A stretch of DNA of 57,890 nt from a virus. The stretch is from positions 1 to 57,890 of IMG/VR virus record IMGVR_UViG_3300010330_000010. One strand, given 5' to 3'. Of the stretch, positions 45,435 through 53,875 are shown piece after piece. A program made the position numbers and the translations under genes. Below the pieces are notes generated by a model. It was given only the letters and a program-made list of their open reading frames with translations. It had not been told where the DNA came from and searched no databases. Every line of letters starts with the position of its first letter. Position 1 is the stretch's first letter.

Positions 45435-46269
45435 AGCCCTTCTCCTTGCAGTAGCGCCTGACCGCCTGCGTCCAGCGCGGCATCTGCGGCAGGCGCGTGC
45501 TGACGAGCGCGCTCTTTCGGGGTCGCAGCGGGTCCACGTTGCCAATGCGCGCAGCGAAGTGCGGCTGCCAGCCAACTATGTCCGCGATTGCCGTCGCGAA
45601 CTGGTAGTGCGAGCAGCAGCCGCTGTTGGCGCAGTGGTACACTCCGCACTCCCTGCCGGCCGCGACCCGTTGCGCGACGCGCAGGACCTCCAGTGCCGCG
45701 TCCCGCGCGTAGGTCGGCGAGAACCAGGTGTCATCGTCGAGCGTCAGGTGTTCCCCCTCACGCAGCGCGTCCACCACGAAGTCGACGAAGTTCCCGCCAC
45801 CCTTCCCGCGACAGCCGGTCTTGCCGAACAGGTACGACACGCGACACACGCCGACGCGTTCCAGCATGACCAGCGCGGCCAACTCGCCCGCGCGCTTCGT
45901 CCGGCCGTACGCTGAGATCGGGCGACAGGCCGCATCTTCATCGTACACCCCCCGCGTGCCGTCGAACACGTAGTCGGTGCTGATGTAGACGTACGCGGCC
46001 TCAATCCTGCGCGCGGCGAGGATCAGGGGCAGGGCAACGTTCACCTTCCACGCCTGCGCCGGATTCTCCTCGCAGGCGAGCAGATCGTGCATCGCGGCGG
46101 TGTTGATGATGCAGTCAGGCCGGTCGCGGCGGATGGCGGCGACGCCCGCGTGGGTCGCGACCTCCACGTCCACGTGCGTGTAGCCAATGACCTCATGCCC
46201 TGCGGTCTTGCAGGCCACCATCAGTTCCGAGCCGAGTTGCCCGTTTGCGCCGATGACTGCTATGCGCAT
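45424..46269 (-). CDS. RmlD-like dTDP-4-dehydrorhamnose reductase
   Basis: 281 residues, MRIAVIGANGQLGSELMVAC with the GxxGxxG motif. YVYISTDYVFDGTRGVYDED is a near-perfect RmlD signature, and ISAYGRTKRAGELAAL carries YxxxK. Also CRVSYLFGKTGCRGKGGGNF. Reduces a 4-keto sugar nucleotide to a 6-deoxy sugar. Confidence 0.85.
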   Translation of the reverse strand: MRIAVIGANGQLGSELMVACKTAGHEVIGYTHVDVEVATHAGVAAIRRDRPDCIINTAAMHDLLACEENPAQAWKVNVALPLILAARRIEAAYVYISTDYVFDGTRGVYDEDAACRPISAYGRTKRAGELAALVMLERVGVCRVSYLFGKTGCRGKGGGNFVDFVVDALREGEHLTLDDDTWFSPTYARDAALEVLRVAQRVAAGRECGVYHCANSGCCSHYQFATAIADIVGWQPHFAARIGNVDPLRPRKSALVSTRLPQMPRWTQAVRRYCKEKGYVT

Positions 46270-46288
46270 TGCCCGTCAGCCCTTTCTC

Positions 46289-46873
46289 TCACGGTATCTC
46301 CTCTTCCTCTGTGTACGTCTGCGCGTACCGCCGTGGTCGCTCGATCTCCACCAGCTCCGCAATCGCCTCCTCCGGCGTGAGCGGTTGCACTCGCGGCACC
46401 GCCCTGACCCGCATCAGCCTGACCAGGTTCCAGAACAGCGCCCGCGCCACAACCAGCGGCAGGTCGGGCATCGCGCGTCGCACCTCTCGCAGGAGCGCCC
46501 TGTCGTACTGGTACTCGCACCTCACGTCCGTGAAGTGCCTTCGCCACGTCAGGTCCTGTCGCAGCCACCAGTCGCCGACGTAGAACTGGTGCTGGGTCGG
46601 CACGTACATGGTCTGCGACTGCACCCAAGGGACGAGAAACTGCACACGCCCGCCCGGCTTCTTCAGCACGCGGTAAATCTCGGACACGACGGCGTTCACG
46701 TTGTGCAGGTGCTCCATGAAGTGACTGCTGCGCACTACATCGACTGAGTTATCCGCGAGCGGAATACCATCGCGGTCGATGTCGGCGATGATGTCGGCAG
46801 CCGCGCGCGGGTCGCGGTCGATACCGATTGCGCCCTTGAGCTTGTAGTGCCCGCAACCGAGGTCAACTACCAT
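46289..46873 (-). CDS. SAM-dependent methyltransferase
   Basis: 194 residues. VVDLGCGHYKLKGAIGIDRD is SAM motif I, DGIPLADNSVDVVRSSHFME is motif IV/II and VSEIYRVLKKPGGRVQFLVP is motif VI of class I methyltransferases. Located in the sugar cassette, so glycan or sugar methylation is likely. GGAGG precedes the ATG; overlaps the glycosyltransferase upstream. Confidence 0.8.
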   Translation of the reverse strand: MVVDLGCGHYKLKGAIGIDRDPRAAADIIADIDRDGIPLADNSVDVVRSSHFMEHLHNVNAVVSEIYRVLKKPGGRVQFLVPWVQSQTMYVPTQHQFYVGDWWLRQDLTWRRHFTDVRCEYQYDRALLREVRRAMPDLPLVVARALFWNLVRLMRVRAVPRVQPLTPEEAIAELVEIERPRRYAQTYTEEEEIP

Positions 46874-47831
46874 CGCCGAGCACCTCCAGCAGGCGGGTGG
46901 CGATGACAGCGGCGGAACGCAATCGCAATGCCTCGGCCCTGCCCCTCTCGCCCAACTCGCGCCGCACCTCCGGCATGACGATGAGCCGCGTGATGTTGCG
47001 CTCCCACTCCTCGGCGTAGTAGGCCAGCAGGCCGGTTTCGTCGTGCCGCACGAGGTCGTGATAGCATTGCACGTCCTCGACGGCGACGGGTAGCCCCAGC
47101 GCCATCAAGCTGGCCGCCTTGTTGTCGCTCTTGCACCAGCACCAGTCTGTCTGCTCCAACGGTATGACGCTCAGGTCGCAGGACGCCATGTGCCCCGCTA
47201 CCGTGCCGTACTCCCACGCGTGGAACTCGACCTCGCCCGGTAGCAAGTCGCGCGCCAGAGTCGCGTTTCTCTGCCCGAGGCAGGTTCGCGGTGGCATGGC
47301 GATGACCCAAGTCAGCCGGAAGTGCTTCGCAATCTCCGGCAACGCCCAGCGTATCGGCGACAGCGCAAACCAGCCGAGGTTGTCGGTGCCGCCCATCCAC
47401 GCGATCCGCACCGCGTTGCGCCTGTCCGTGTATTCGCACCGCCGCGACAGGTAGATGGGGTCGATTGCCTCCGGCCACAGCCGCACGTTGTCGTGCAGGC
47501 GCGACAGCTTGGCGTACAGGCGGTTCGAGCACACCAGCAGGCCGTCGTACTGTTCGAGCGTTGCGTCCGGGAAGCCCATGTACTCGCGGCCAGCGCCGAT
47601 GTAGTCATCGTTTACGTCGAGCCAGAGTTCGCTCGCCTGCTTTCGCAACCGCGCCACCACGGCCATCGGCGCCATGCGTTGCACGATGATTGCGTCGGCG
47701 GTCTCGCCATCGGCGTACGGCCCCGCGTCGATACCGCCCCGCCGCAACTCGTCGATGATGTTCCAGCCGCGGTGCCGCGTCGTCGCACAGTTCCGGTCGC
47801 CGTTATTCCACAGCCACCATCGTATTCGCAT
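46863..47831 (-). CDS. glycosyltransferase, GT4-like
   Basis: 322 residues. MRIRWWLWNNGDRNCATTRH, DGLLVCSNRLYAKLSRLHDN, VRIAWMGGTDNLGWF and CDLSVIPLEQTDWCWCKSDN then KAASLMALGLPVAVEDVQ follow GT-B glycosyltransferases of the GT4 type (K...e.ma.G.PvV). Starts inside the end of the upstream giant glycosyltransferase (29-nt overlap). Confidence 0.75.
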   Translation of the reverse strand: MRIRWWLWNNGDRNCATTRHRGWNIIDELRRGGIDAGPYADGETADAIIVQRMAPMAVVARLRKQASELWLDVNDDYIGAGREYMGFPDATLEQYDGLLVCSNRLYAKLSRLHDNVRLWPEAIDPIYLSRRCEYTDRRNAVRIAWMGGTDNLGWFALSPIRWALPEIAKHFRLTWVIAMPPRTCLGQRNATLARDLLPGEVEFHAWEYGTVAGHMASCDLSVIPLEQTDWCWCKSDNKAASLMALGLPVAVEDVQCYHDLVRHDETGLLAYYAEEWERNITRLIVMPEVRRELGERGRAEALRLRSAAVIATRLLEVLGDGS

Positions 47832-50430
47832 CTATCTTCGCCCACTCGCGCTCCAGAATGGCGTCAAACTCGCCGAGGTAGCGTTCCCACGCCCTGCGCT
47901 GGATCAGCCGCAATGCACTCAGCGCAATGCGTTCGCGCTCGCGGGGATTGTCGAGCAGGTAGGCCACGGCCTCCACGATGGCATCGCTATCGCGCGGCGG
48001 CACGAACATCACGTCCCTGCCGTGCGTCGCGTAATCCTCCACGCCCGTCGGCGTCGTCACCACCGGCGTTCCGCACGCCATCGCCTCGCGCACAGTGCGC
48101 GGCGAGCCCTCGATGATGCTGGGCAGCACGAACACGGTCGCCTGCGAGTACAGTTGCGCCACCTCGTGCTCGTCATACGTCTGGTGATGGCGCACGGGGC
48201 ACGGCAATGCCGGCGGCGGGTAGCCAAGCCAGTCCACGCTGAGCGTCGGGTAGCGGCGGGCAAGCTCCTCCAGCGCCGGAAGCAGGTACTCGTGGCCGCC
48301 ATACCATGTTGGGACGCTCTTCGTGATGACGAACAAGCGCGGCGCCTGTTCGCCGAGGCGGCCCGACGGCATGTCGGCCCTCGGCGAGAACGTAATCGTG
48401 TCGATGCCCGGCGTCAGCCTGCCGACGATGTTCATGCCGTACTTCTCGGCGAACTCCGACATGTGTTCGGCGATGATCACGTCCCGGAAGCCATCCAGCG
48501 CGAACGCCCGCCGCCACTCGTCGTAATACGGTTCGCCGCGCACCCACTCCGGCTCGTCGGATTGCACGAGGCCGAGCCTGAGCCTGCAGTCGATTTCCCG
48601 TGCCTTCGGTCGCGTCGTCACGAACGTCGCCATCACTACATCGTAATGCGGGCGCACCCGGCTCCACGGCACCACCGAAAACTCGTCCCACAGGTCGGCG
48701 TTTTCGCCGGTCATCAGCGCGATCTCCACGAACCACCCGCGCTGCTGCAGGTCATGTGCAATGCCCCGGATGGCCTTCACACCGCCACTACGCCCGCCCC
48801 TGCCGCATACGATGCAGAACGTGCGCTGGCCGCGCTCCGGCTTGCGCTCCAACTCCATCGGCACGTGACGCGACGGCATACGTATCGGTTGCCTCTCCCG
48901 CCCGCAATCCTGCAGCACGAGCCGGTACAGCTCCTCATAGCGCGCCGCCTGCGCCTGAAGTGTCCAGCGTTCCCACGGAAGTTCGCCTCCGCCTTGCCCG
49001 ATCTGCCCAATCATCGCCGCCGCGACGAGTTCGGCGTCGCGCTCCGACAGAAGTATCGCGTCGCGCGGCACTACCTGCGAGGTGCCGCCCACGTCCGTCG
49101 CCACAATCGGCGTCCGGCACCGCGCGGCTTCGCGCAATGCCAGCGGCGTCGCCTCGTTTGTGCTCGTGCTGACCACCACGTCCGCCGCGCACATCAGGCG
49201 TATCACGCGCTGCAGCGGCACGTTGTTCTCGGTGCGCACGTCGATGCCCGCGGCCTGCAACTCGGCAACGCGCTCCTGATAGTCATCCCACTCGCGATGC
49301 CACTCGGCGGGGCCGATGGCGTAGAACGCCGCGCCGGGCACCCGTTGCGCCACGCGCTCGACCGCATCAAGGTAGAGCCGCCAGCCCTTCACCTCCTCGG
49401 CCTTGGTGACGCTCAGGAACACCGGCTCGACGGCTGACAGGCCCTCCGCGACACGCGCCTCGTGCCTCGGCATCCGCGCGGCGTCGATGATGTTCCAGTC
49501 GAGGCCCGATGCAATCTCGATCTGTTCCGGCGCGTATACATCGGCCTCGTGCGGCGCGATGTGATACGGCACCACGCTCCATGCGTCGGTGCGGTAGTAG
49601 CGGATACCGTAGGTGTGCGACGTGACCACGAGCCGCCCCGACTTCTCCAGCGCCTCCAGCACGCCCCACTCGTGGCCCCAATAGTGCAGGTTCACAATGT
49701 CGGCCCGCGCCGCCGCCGCCGGAAAGACCTGCCGCAGTTGCGCTTCGCCGCCGACGATGGTGACGCGTATACCGGCGGCCTCCAGTTCATCGGCCAGAGG
49801 CCCGCCGCGTATCGCCAGCACCTCTGTCGCGAACTCGTCGCGATCCACGGTCAGACAGAGGTTGCGCACCGTGCGCTGTGCGCCCTGTCGCGTCAGGTCG
49901 CCGACGACGCGCAGGATGCGTATCGGCTGCTTGCGCGCAGCGACGGCTTCGGGTTCGTCATCGCCCCACCGCAACACACGCGTGACCGCCGCGCAGTCGG
50001 CCAGTATGTCGGCATTGCCGCGCTGGCCCCGGTTGCGGCCTGCGTACATCACCGCCTGCAGCAATGCCCGCCGCACCACAACGCCCGCAACATAGAGGCC
50101 ATAGCGCACCGCTTCGGCGAACCTCGCGGGCGCATACCCCCCGGCCTCGCGCGCAATCCAGCACATGCCCACGTCCGGTCGGTTGTCAAGGTGCGCTACA
50201 ACCGCCTCCGGGTCCACATCGCAGTCGTCATCGACGAGCGCGACGTAATCGCTTGCCGTGCCGCTCAGGATGCGGTCGCGCCAGACCAGCGCGTCGCAGT
50301 CCCGCGCGGGCGGCACTACCGCGAGGCGCGGCGGCAGACCGTGCAGCAGCGGCAACTGCGGCGGCATATCCGGCGTCGCGCCCGCACGTCCGCGCCGCCT
50401 GCGCGTCGCCACCAGCCTTGTGTCTGTCAT
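47803..50430 (-). CDS. large multidomain glycosyltransferase (GT-A fragment plus two GT4 domains)
   Basis: 875 residues. Residues 1-160 resemble a GT2-like GT-A domain (DYVALVDDDCDVDPEAVVAH holds the DxD-type motif) that lacks a normal N-terminus. Residues 168-500 are a GT4 domain (IRILRVVGDLTRQGAQRTVR; PVFLSVTKAEEVKGWRLYLD; STSTNEATPLALREAARCRT; PIVATDVGG). Residues 535-870 are a second GT4 domain (RTFCIVCGRGGRSGGVKAIR; LFVITKSVPTWYGGHEYLLP; VLPSIIEGSPRTVREAMACG; TPVVTTPTGVEDY). It may extend a glycan with two linkages. Start follows GAGAGAG. Confidence 0.85.
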   Translation of the reverse strand: MTDTRLVATRRRRGRAGATPDMPPQLPLLHGLPPRLAVVPPARDCDALVWRDRILSGTASDYVALVDDDCDVDPEAVVAHLDNRPDVGMCWIAREAGGYAPARFAEAVRYGLYVAGVVVRRALLQAVMYAGRNRGQRGNADILADCAAVTRVLRWGDDEPEAVAARKQPIRILRVVGDLTRQGAQRTVRNLCLTVDRDEFATEVLAIRGGPLADELEAAGIRVTIVGGEAQLRQVFPAAAARADIVNLHYWGHEWGVLEALEKSGRLVVTSHTYGIRYYRTDAWSVVPYHIAPHEADVYAPEQIEIASGLDWNIIDAARMPRHEARVAEGLSAVEPVFLSVTKAEEVKGWRLYLDAVERVAQRVPGAAFYAIGPAEWHREWDDYQERVAELQAAGIDVRTENNVPLQRVIRLMCAADVVVSTSTNEATPLALREAARCRTPIVATDVGGTSQVVPRDAILLSERDAELVAAAMIGQIGQGGGELPWERWTLQAQAARYEELYRLVLQDCGRERQPIRMPSRHVPMELERKPERGQRTFCIVCGRGGRSGGVKAIRGIAHDLQQRGWFVEIALMTGENADLWDEFSVVPWSRVRPHYDVVMATFVTTRPKAREIDCRLRLGLVQSDEPEWVRGEPYYDEWRRAFALDGFRDVIIAEHMSEFAEKYGMNIVGRLTPGIDTITFSPRADMPSGRLGEQAPRLFVITKSVPTWYGGHEYLLPALEELARRYPTLSVDWLGYPPPALPCPVRHHQTYDEHEVAQLYSQATVFVLPSIIEGSPRTVREAMACGTPVVTTPTGVEDYATHGRDVMFVPPRDSDAIVEAVAYLLDNPRERERIALSALRLIQRRAWERYLGEFDAILEREWAKIDANTMVAVE

Positions 50431-50445
50431 GCTCTCTCTCTCCGC

Positions 50446-51213
50446 CTACTCTATGTAACCGACGCGTTCCCACGACACCCGCACGTAATCAGGGTCGAGG
50501 TAGCCTGTCTCGCCATACGACGGGTAGCCGTAGCCGTAGCCTGCTGACCAGTTGTTCCAGATGTGCAGCCGGAACTTGCCACCATCGAGCACCTGCGCCC
50601 ACGCGTAGACATGCGGGTCGGCGTAGGTAATGCGCACGGTGCTGGGCCGCTGAGTGGAGAACGTTATCGTGGAGGAGTGGTCAACCTCATAGATGTTCTC
50701 TGTGGCGACGGTCACGGTCGTGTTGACGGTGCCGGTGATGGTGCGCGTGCGCAGAGGAGCCAGTCGGTCGCGCGGGTAGCCGCTCGGATTGTCGTCAACC
50801 GCCGTGATGTTGCCACCCGCGGACACCGTGACGCTTCCGATGCGCACCGTGCCCGACGGATTGCTCGCGCTCAGGCTCGCCGTGAACTGCACGGTGCGGC
50901 TGTCGGTGTGCGAGGTTGAATCGGTCTCGGCATAGATGTAGTTCGTGGCGCCGCTCGTGAGCCCGCTGAGGTTCGTCGTGGTGGTAGTCTTGACCATGCA
51001 GCCGTTCACGAGGCCGATGCCCGCACTCACGGTAGCAGTTGAGGTGCCGACGCCGCCGAGTGCCCATCCGCTCAACACGCCGCCGACAGCAATCTCCTTG
51101 AGGAAGTTGCCCAGCGGCGACGACAGCAGATAGGCTATCTGTTGCGCCCAAGTGCTGGTGGCGTAATTGTCGGGCCCAATTAGCGTTATGTCATAGTTGG
51201 TGGTGGAGGCCAT
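50446..51213 (-). CDS. tail-associated beta protein
   Basis: 255 residues, MASTTNYDITLIGPDNYATS, then Thr/Ser-rich strands (STATVSAGIGLVNGCMVKTT; LSGLTSGATNYIYAETDSTS) as in phage tail-tip or fibre-adaptor proteins. The C-terminus is Tyr/Trp/Gly-rich. Position between tail-tip genes and the sugar cassette supports a virion role. Confidence 0.65.
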   Translation of the reverse strand: MASTTNYDITLIGPDNYATSTWAQQIAYLLSSPLGNFLKEIAVGGVLSGWALGGVGTSTATVSAGIGLVNGCMVKTTTTTNLSGLTSGATNYIYAETDSTSHTDSRTVQFTASLSASNPSGTVRIGSVTVSAGGNITAVDDNPSGYPRDRLAPLRTRTITGTVNTTVTVATENIYEVDHSSTITFSTQRPSTVRITYADPHVYAWAQVLDGGKFRLHIWNNWSAGYGYGYPSYGETGYLDPDYVRVSWERVGYIE

Positions 51214-51222
51214 GATTCACCC

Positions 51223-51423
51223 CTATCCCGGCAGAGGATACGGATGCTTGTTCATCGTGATGTTCGGGTTATCGAGTTGCCACCAGATTTTGCCGTCACT
51301 TGCGGGGTTAGCGATTGCCACCGACGCGCCTCGCGTCCGCCATCCCGGCCCGCCATAGAGCGTCGCCGCCCCACGCCGGTCGGGACGACTGCGCTCGTCG
51401 GCCACGCGCTTCTCGTAATCCAT
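51223..51423 (-). CDS. hypothetical small protein
   Basis: 66 residues, MDYEKRVADERSRPDRRGAA, then GKIWWQLDNPNITMNKHPYP. Start overlaps the stop of the large tail protein. Probably a small virion or assembly protein. Confidence 0.5.
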   Translation of the reverse strand: MDYEKRVADERSRPDRRGAATLYGGPGWRTRGASVAIANPASDGKIWWQLDNPNITMNKHPYPLPG

Positions 51424-53871
51424 TCACGCCACCGTCCCTATCACGCGGCACTTGATGCGCACGTACGGCACCCGGTCGCGCACGATGGGCAGGCTGATCT
51501 GCGCCACGCGCGCCTTCACGTTGTGCAGGCCCACGCGCTGGCCGCCCTTCACGCTGACCACGTACCCGCGCAGCAGCGAGCCATCCGCGATGATGGTGCC
51601 CGTGAACCACCTTGGCAGCAGCGTGAGCTTGTTCTTGAGTTCCATCCCGCGCCGCGCGACCTGCCCCGCCGTCTTGAGTTCCGGGCTGGTTTCGACGTGA
51701 TCTATGACCCAACCGCCTGCGTAGTTGCTGGCCGCCGGGGTATTGATACTGTCGTAATCCCACGCCACGTAGTGCAGCGGCCTGCCGTCCTCGTCCTCGC
51801 CCATGACGTCAACCCAGTTCGCGAACACCTCGTCGTCGAGCGTCTGATAGTAGGCGCGCACCTGCGTCATCTGGCCGAGGGCGGTCGGGTCGGTGGCGTC
51901 CTCAGGGTTGCAGAAGAGTTCGAGGTCGATGCCGCTGGCATTGCGGGCGAGGTCAGCGGCCAGACACGCGCTCGACAGCCAGCCGTTGTCCTGATGTTGC
52001 AGCCAATCCGAGGAGGTGCGCGCCGTCCCACAGTACTTGCAGCCGGTCACAATCTGGCCGCGCTCCGCCCAGATTGCGCCACCGGGCGAACCCTTCTCGA
52101 CGACCTGCCGCAGATACTCGCCGAGCCTCCGCCCGCGTTCCGGTTGCCATGCCGGTTCTTCGGGCCTTCCGACGGCCAGCGACAGGCCCGTATCCTCAAG
52201 GTCCTGCCATGCGCCCCCGATGCGCGCGACGCCGAGGATGTGCCGCACGTAGTCGCGCACGTTCCAGCCATCGCCTACGGGTATCTGGCCCTTCACCCGC
52301 TGCAGGTTGAGTATCGCCATGAGGTCGAGGCCGGGCAACTCTGCGAAGTAGCCTTCCAACTCCGGCTCGAGCGCCCACACGTACTCCAGCAGGCTTGTGA
52401 CCGTTCCCGCCTCGTCCGTCCATTCCGCCGGGTACAGCGCCTTCGGATACTCCGCGTAGTAGCCCCTCCAGCGGTGGTTCACAATGCGGAAGCCGCGCAG
52501 CAGGCCGATGTCCTTCGCCCAGTAGCTGTTCTCCGGGCGGTTGTGTACACGGATGCGCGCCTCGACGGCCTCAAAGTCCTCGCCGAAGTCCACGGCGATG
52601 CTGTGCACCCTGTCCGTCACGGTCTCGCTGACCGCAGGCTCCCCGTTGTCCGTCAGCACCGCCATGCGGTCGAGCCGCACCGCCATCATCCCCGGCGACG
52701 TGTAGCTCTTGACCGTGACCTCGTGCCCGCCATGCGTGAACGTGCTGGTGTGCTCATACGGCGACAGGTGGAGTCGCCACCGGCAATGCAGGTCGGGCAG
52801 GCCGTTCGTGCCGTGGTCGGGCACCGAGACATACGCGGCACCGGCGTCATATTCGGCGGTCTCATATGCGCACCGCGTCGTGCTCCCGTAGCCGTCCGCC
52901 CCCACCGAATAGCCCCAGCCGTAGATGTTCAGCCGGTACTTGAGTTCGCCCTCGTCGTAGTAGCTTGCGTCGGCGTCGCCATAGTCTACGCCAACCCAGA
53001 AGTCCTCGCCGGTCACCCACGCGCTTGTCATGTAGAGCGGCTGAGCCAGCACCGACAGTTCGCCGGGGTAGTGCCGGATGCGTATCGGCGCCGAGTCAAC
53101 CCAGATCCAATCGTCAACATGCTCGCCCGCGCGATACCATGCATAGTTGTCGCCCGCGCCGTCGCCCATGAGGGAAACCCCAAGTGCGCCGCGCACGACG
53201 GAGATCATCAGGATGATCTCCTGTTCCTCGCCCTCCGCGCCCTCCGGGATGTGGTGGCTCCCGTGTGTCCAGTCGCGCTGGACCCATTGCCCGCCGACGA
53301 GTTCGTACCATGTGGCCGCGTCGCCATACGGTAGCTGGAGCGCCCAGCCCTTGCCGTCCGCCTCGCCGATGTGCACCTCCGTGAACGGCTCGACGCTGCA
53401 GCCTTCCGGGCGGCCCGGACGGCGAATGCCCACGAGGATGAACGGGTTCGGCGCAAGCGTGTACTTACTGACCCATTCGCTCGCTACGTAATCCGCCGCG
53501 TCCGCACGCTTCATGTTCCGCTGGCGAGTCCACGTCAGGCCCCACCGCTTGCCGGTCTCCTCGACGAGATCAACATCGCCCGCCGGGGACACATTCCAGT
53601 AGTTGCCTGCAGTCGCGGTGCTCACGTAGGGCCGGCAAATGAACGTGTTGAGGTCGCTTGCGATGAACTGCGCCGTCGGCAGGTTCTCGTTGTCGCCGTA
53701 GCCGACTACGGTCGGCCCCGCGACTGCGGTCGAGATCGTGCAGCCGTCATGCACGTCGCGCATGGCGTCGTGGCGCGCGAACGGGTAGTTGTTCGGCGCG
53801 ATGGAGTAGCGCCCCCGATGCTCCATCATCTGCACGTCCGCCGTCACGATCTGCCGCAGGTAGGTGCTCAT
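51424..53871 (-). CDS. large tail-tip / minor tail protein
   Basis: 815 residues, MSTYLRQIVTADVQMMEHRG. Beta-rich, with many Trp and Tyr, and a Cys pair TGCKYCGTARTSSDWLQHQD near residue 620. The C-terminal third (RYEL-type strands, LLPRWFTGTIIADGSLLRGY) looks like a baseplate-hub or tail-attached domain. It follows the 1209-residue protein and is part of the tail-tip group by position. No specific family identified. Confidence 0.65.
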   Translation of the reverse strand: MSTYLRQIVTADVQMMEHRGRYSIAPNNYPFARHDAMRDVHDGCTISTAVAGPTVVGYGDNENLPTAQFIASDLNTFICRPYVSTATAGNYWNVSPAGDVDLVEETGKRWGLTWTRQRNMKRADAADYVASEWVSKYTLAPNPFILVGIRRPGRPEGCSVEPFTEVHIGEADGKGWALQLPYGDAATWYELVGGQWVQRDWTHGSHHIPEGAEGEEQEIILMISVVRGALGVSLMGDGAGDNYAWYRAGEHVDDWIWVDSAPIRIRHYPGELSVLAQPLYMTSAWVTGEDFWVGVDYGDADASYYDEGELKYRLNIYGWGYSVGADGYGSTTRCAYETAEYDAGAAYVSVPDHGTNGLPDLHCRWRLHLSPYEHTSTFTHGGHEVTVKSYTSPGMMAVRLDRMAVLTDNGEPAVSETVTDRVHSIAVDFGEDFEAVEARIRVHNRPENSYWAKDIGLLRGFRIVNHRWRGYYAEYPKALYPAEWTDEAGTVTSLLEYVWALEPELEGYFAELPGLDLMAILNLQRVKGQIPVGDGWNVRDYVRHILGVARIGGAWQDLEDTGLSLAVGRPEEPAWQPERGRRLGEYLRQVVEKGSPGGAIWAERGQIVTGCKYCGTARTSSDWLQHQDNGWLSSACLAADLARNASGIDLELFCNPEDATDPTALGQMTQVRAYYQTLDDEVFANWVDVMGEDEDGRPLHYVAWDYDSINTPAASNYAGGWVIDHVETSPELKTAGQVARRGMELKNKLTLLPRWFTGTIIADGSLLRGYVVSVKGGQRVGLHNVKARVAQISLPIVRDRVPYVRIKCRVIGTVA

Positions 53872-53875
53872 GCCA

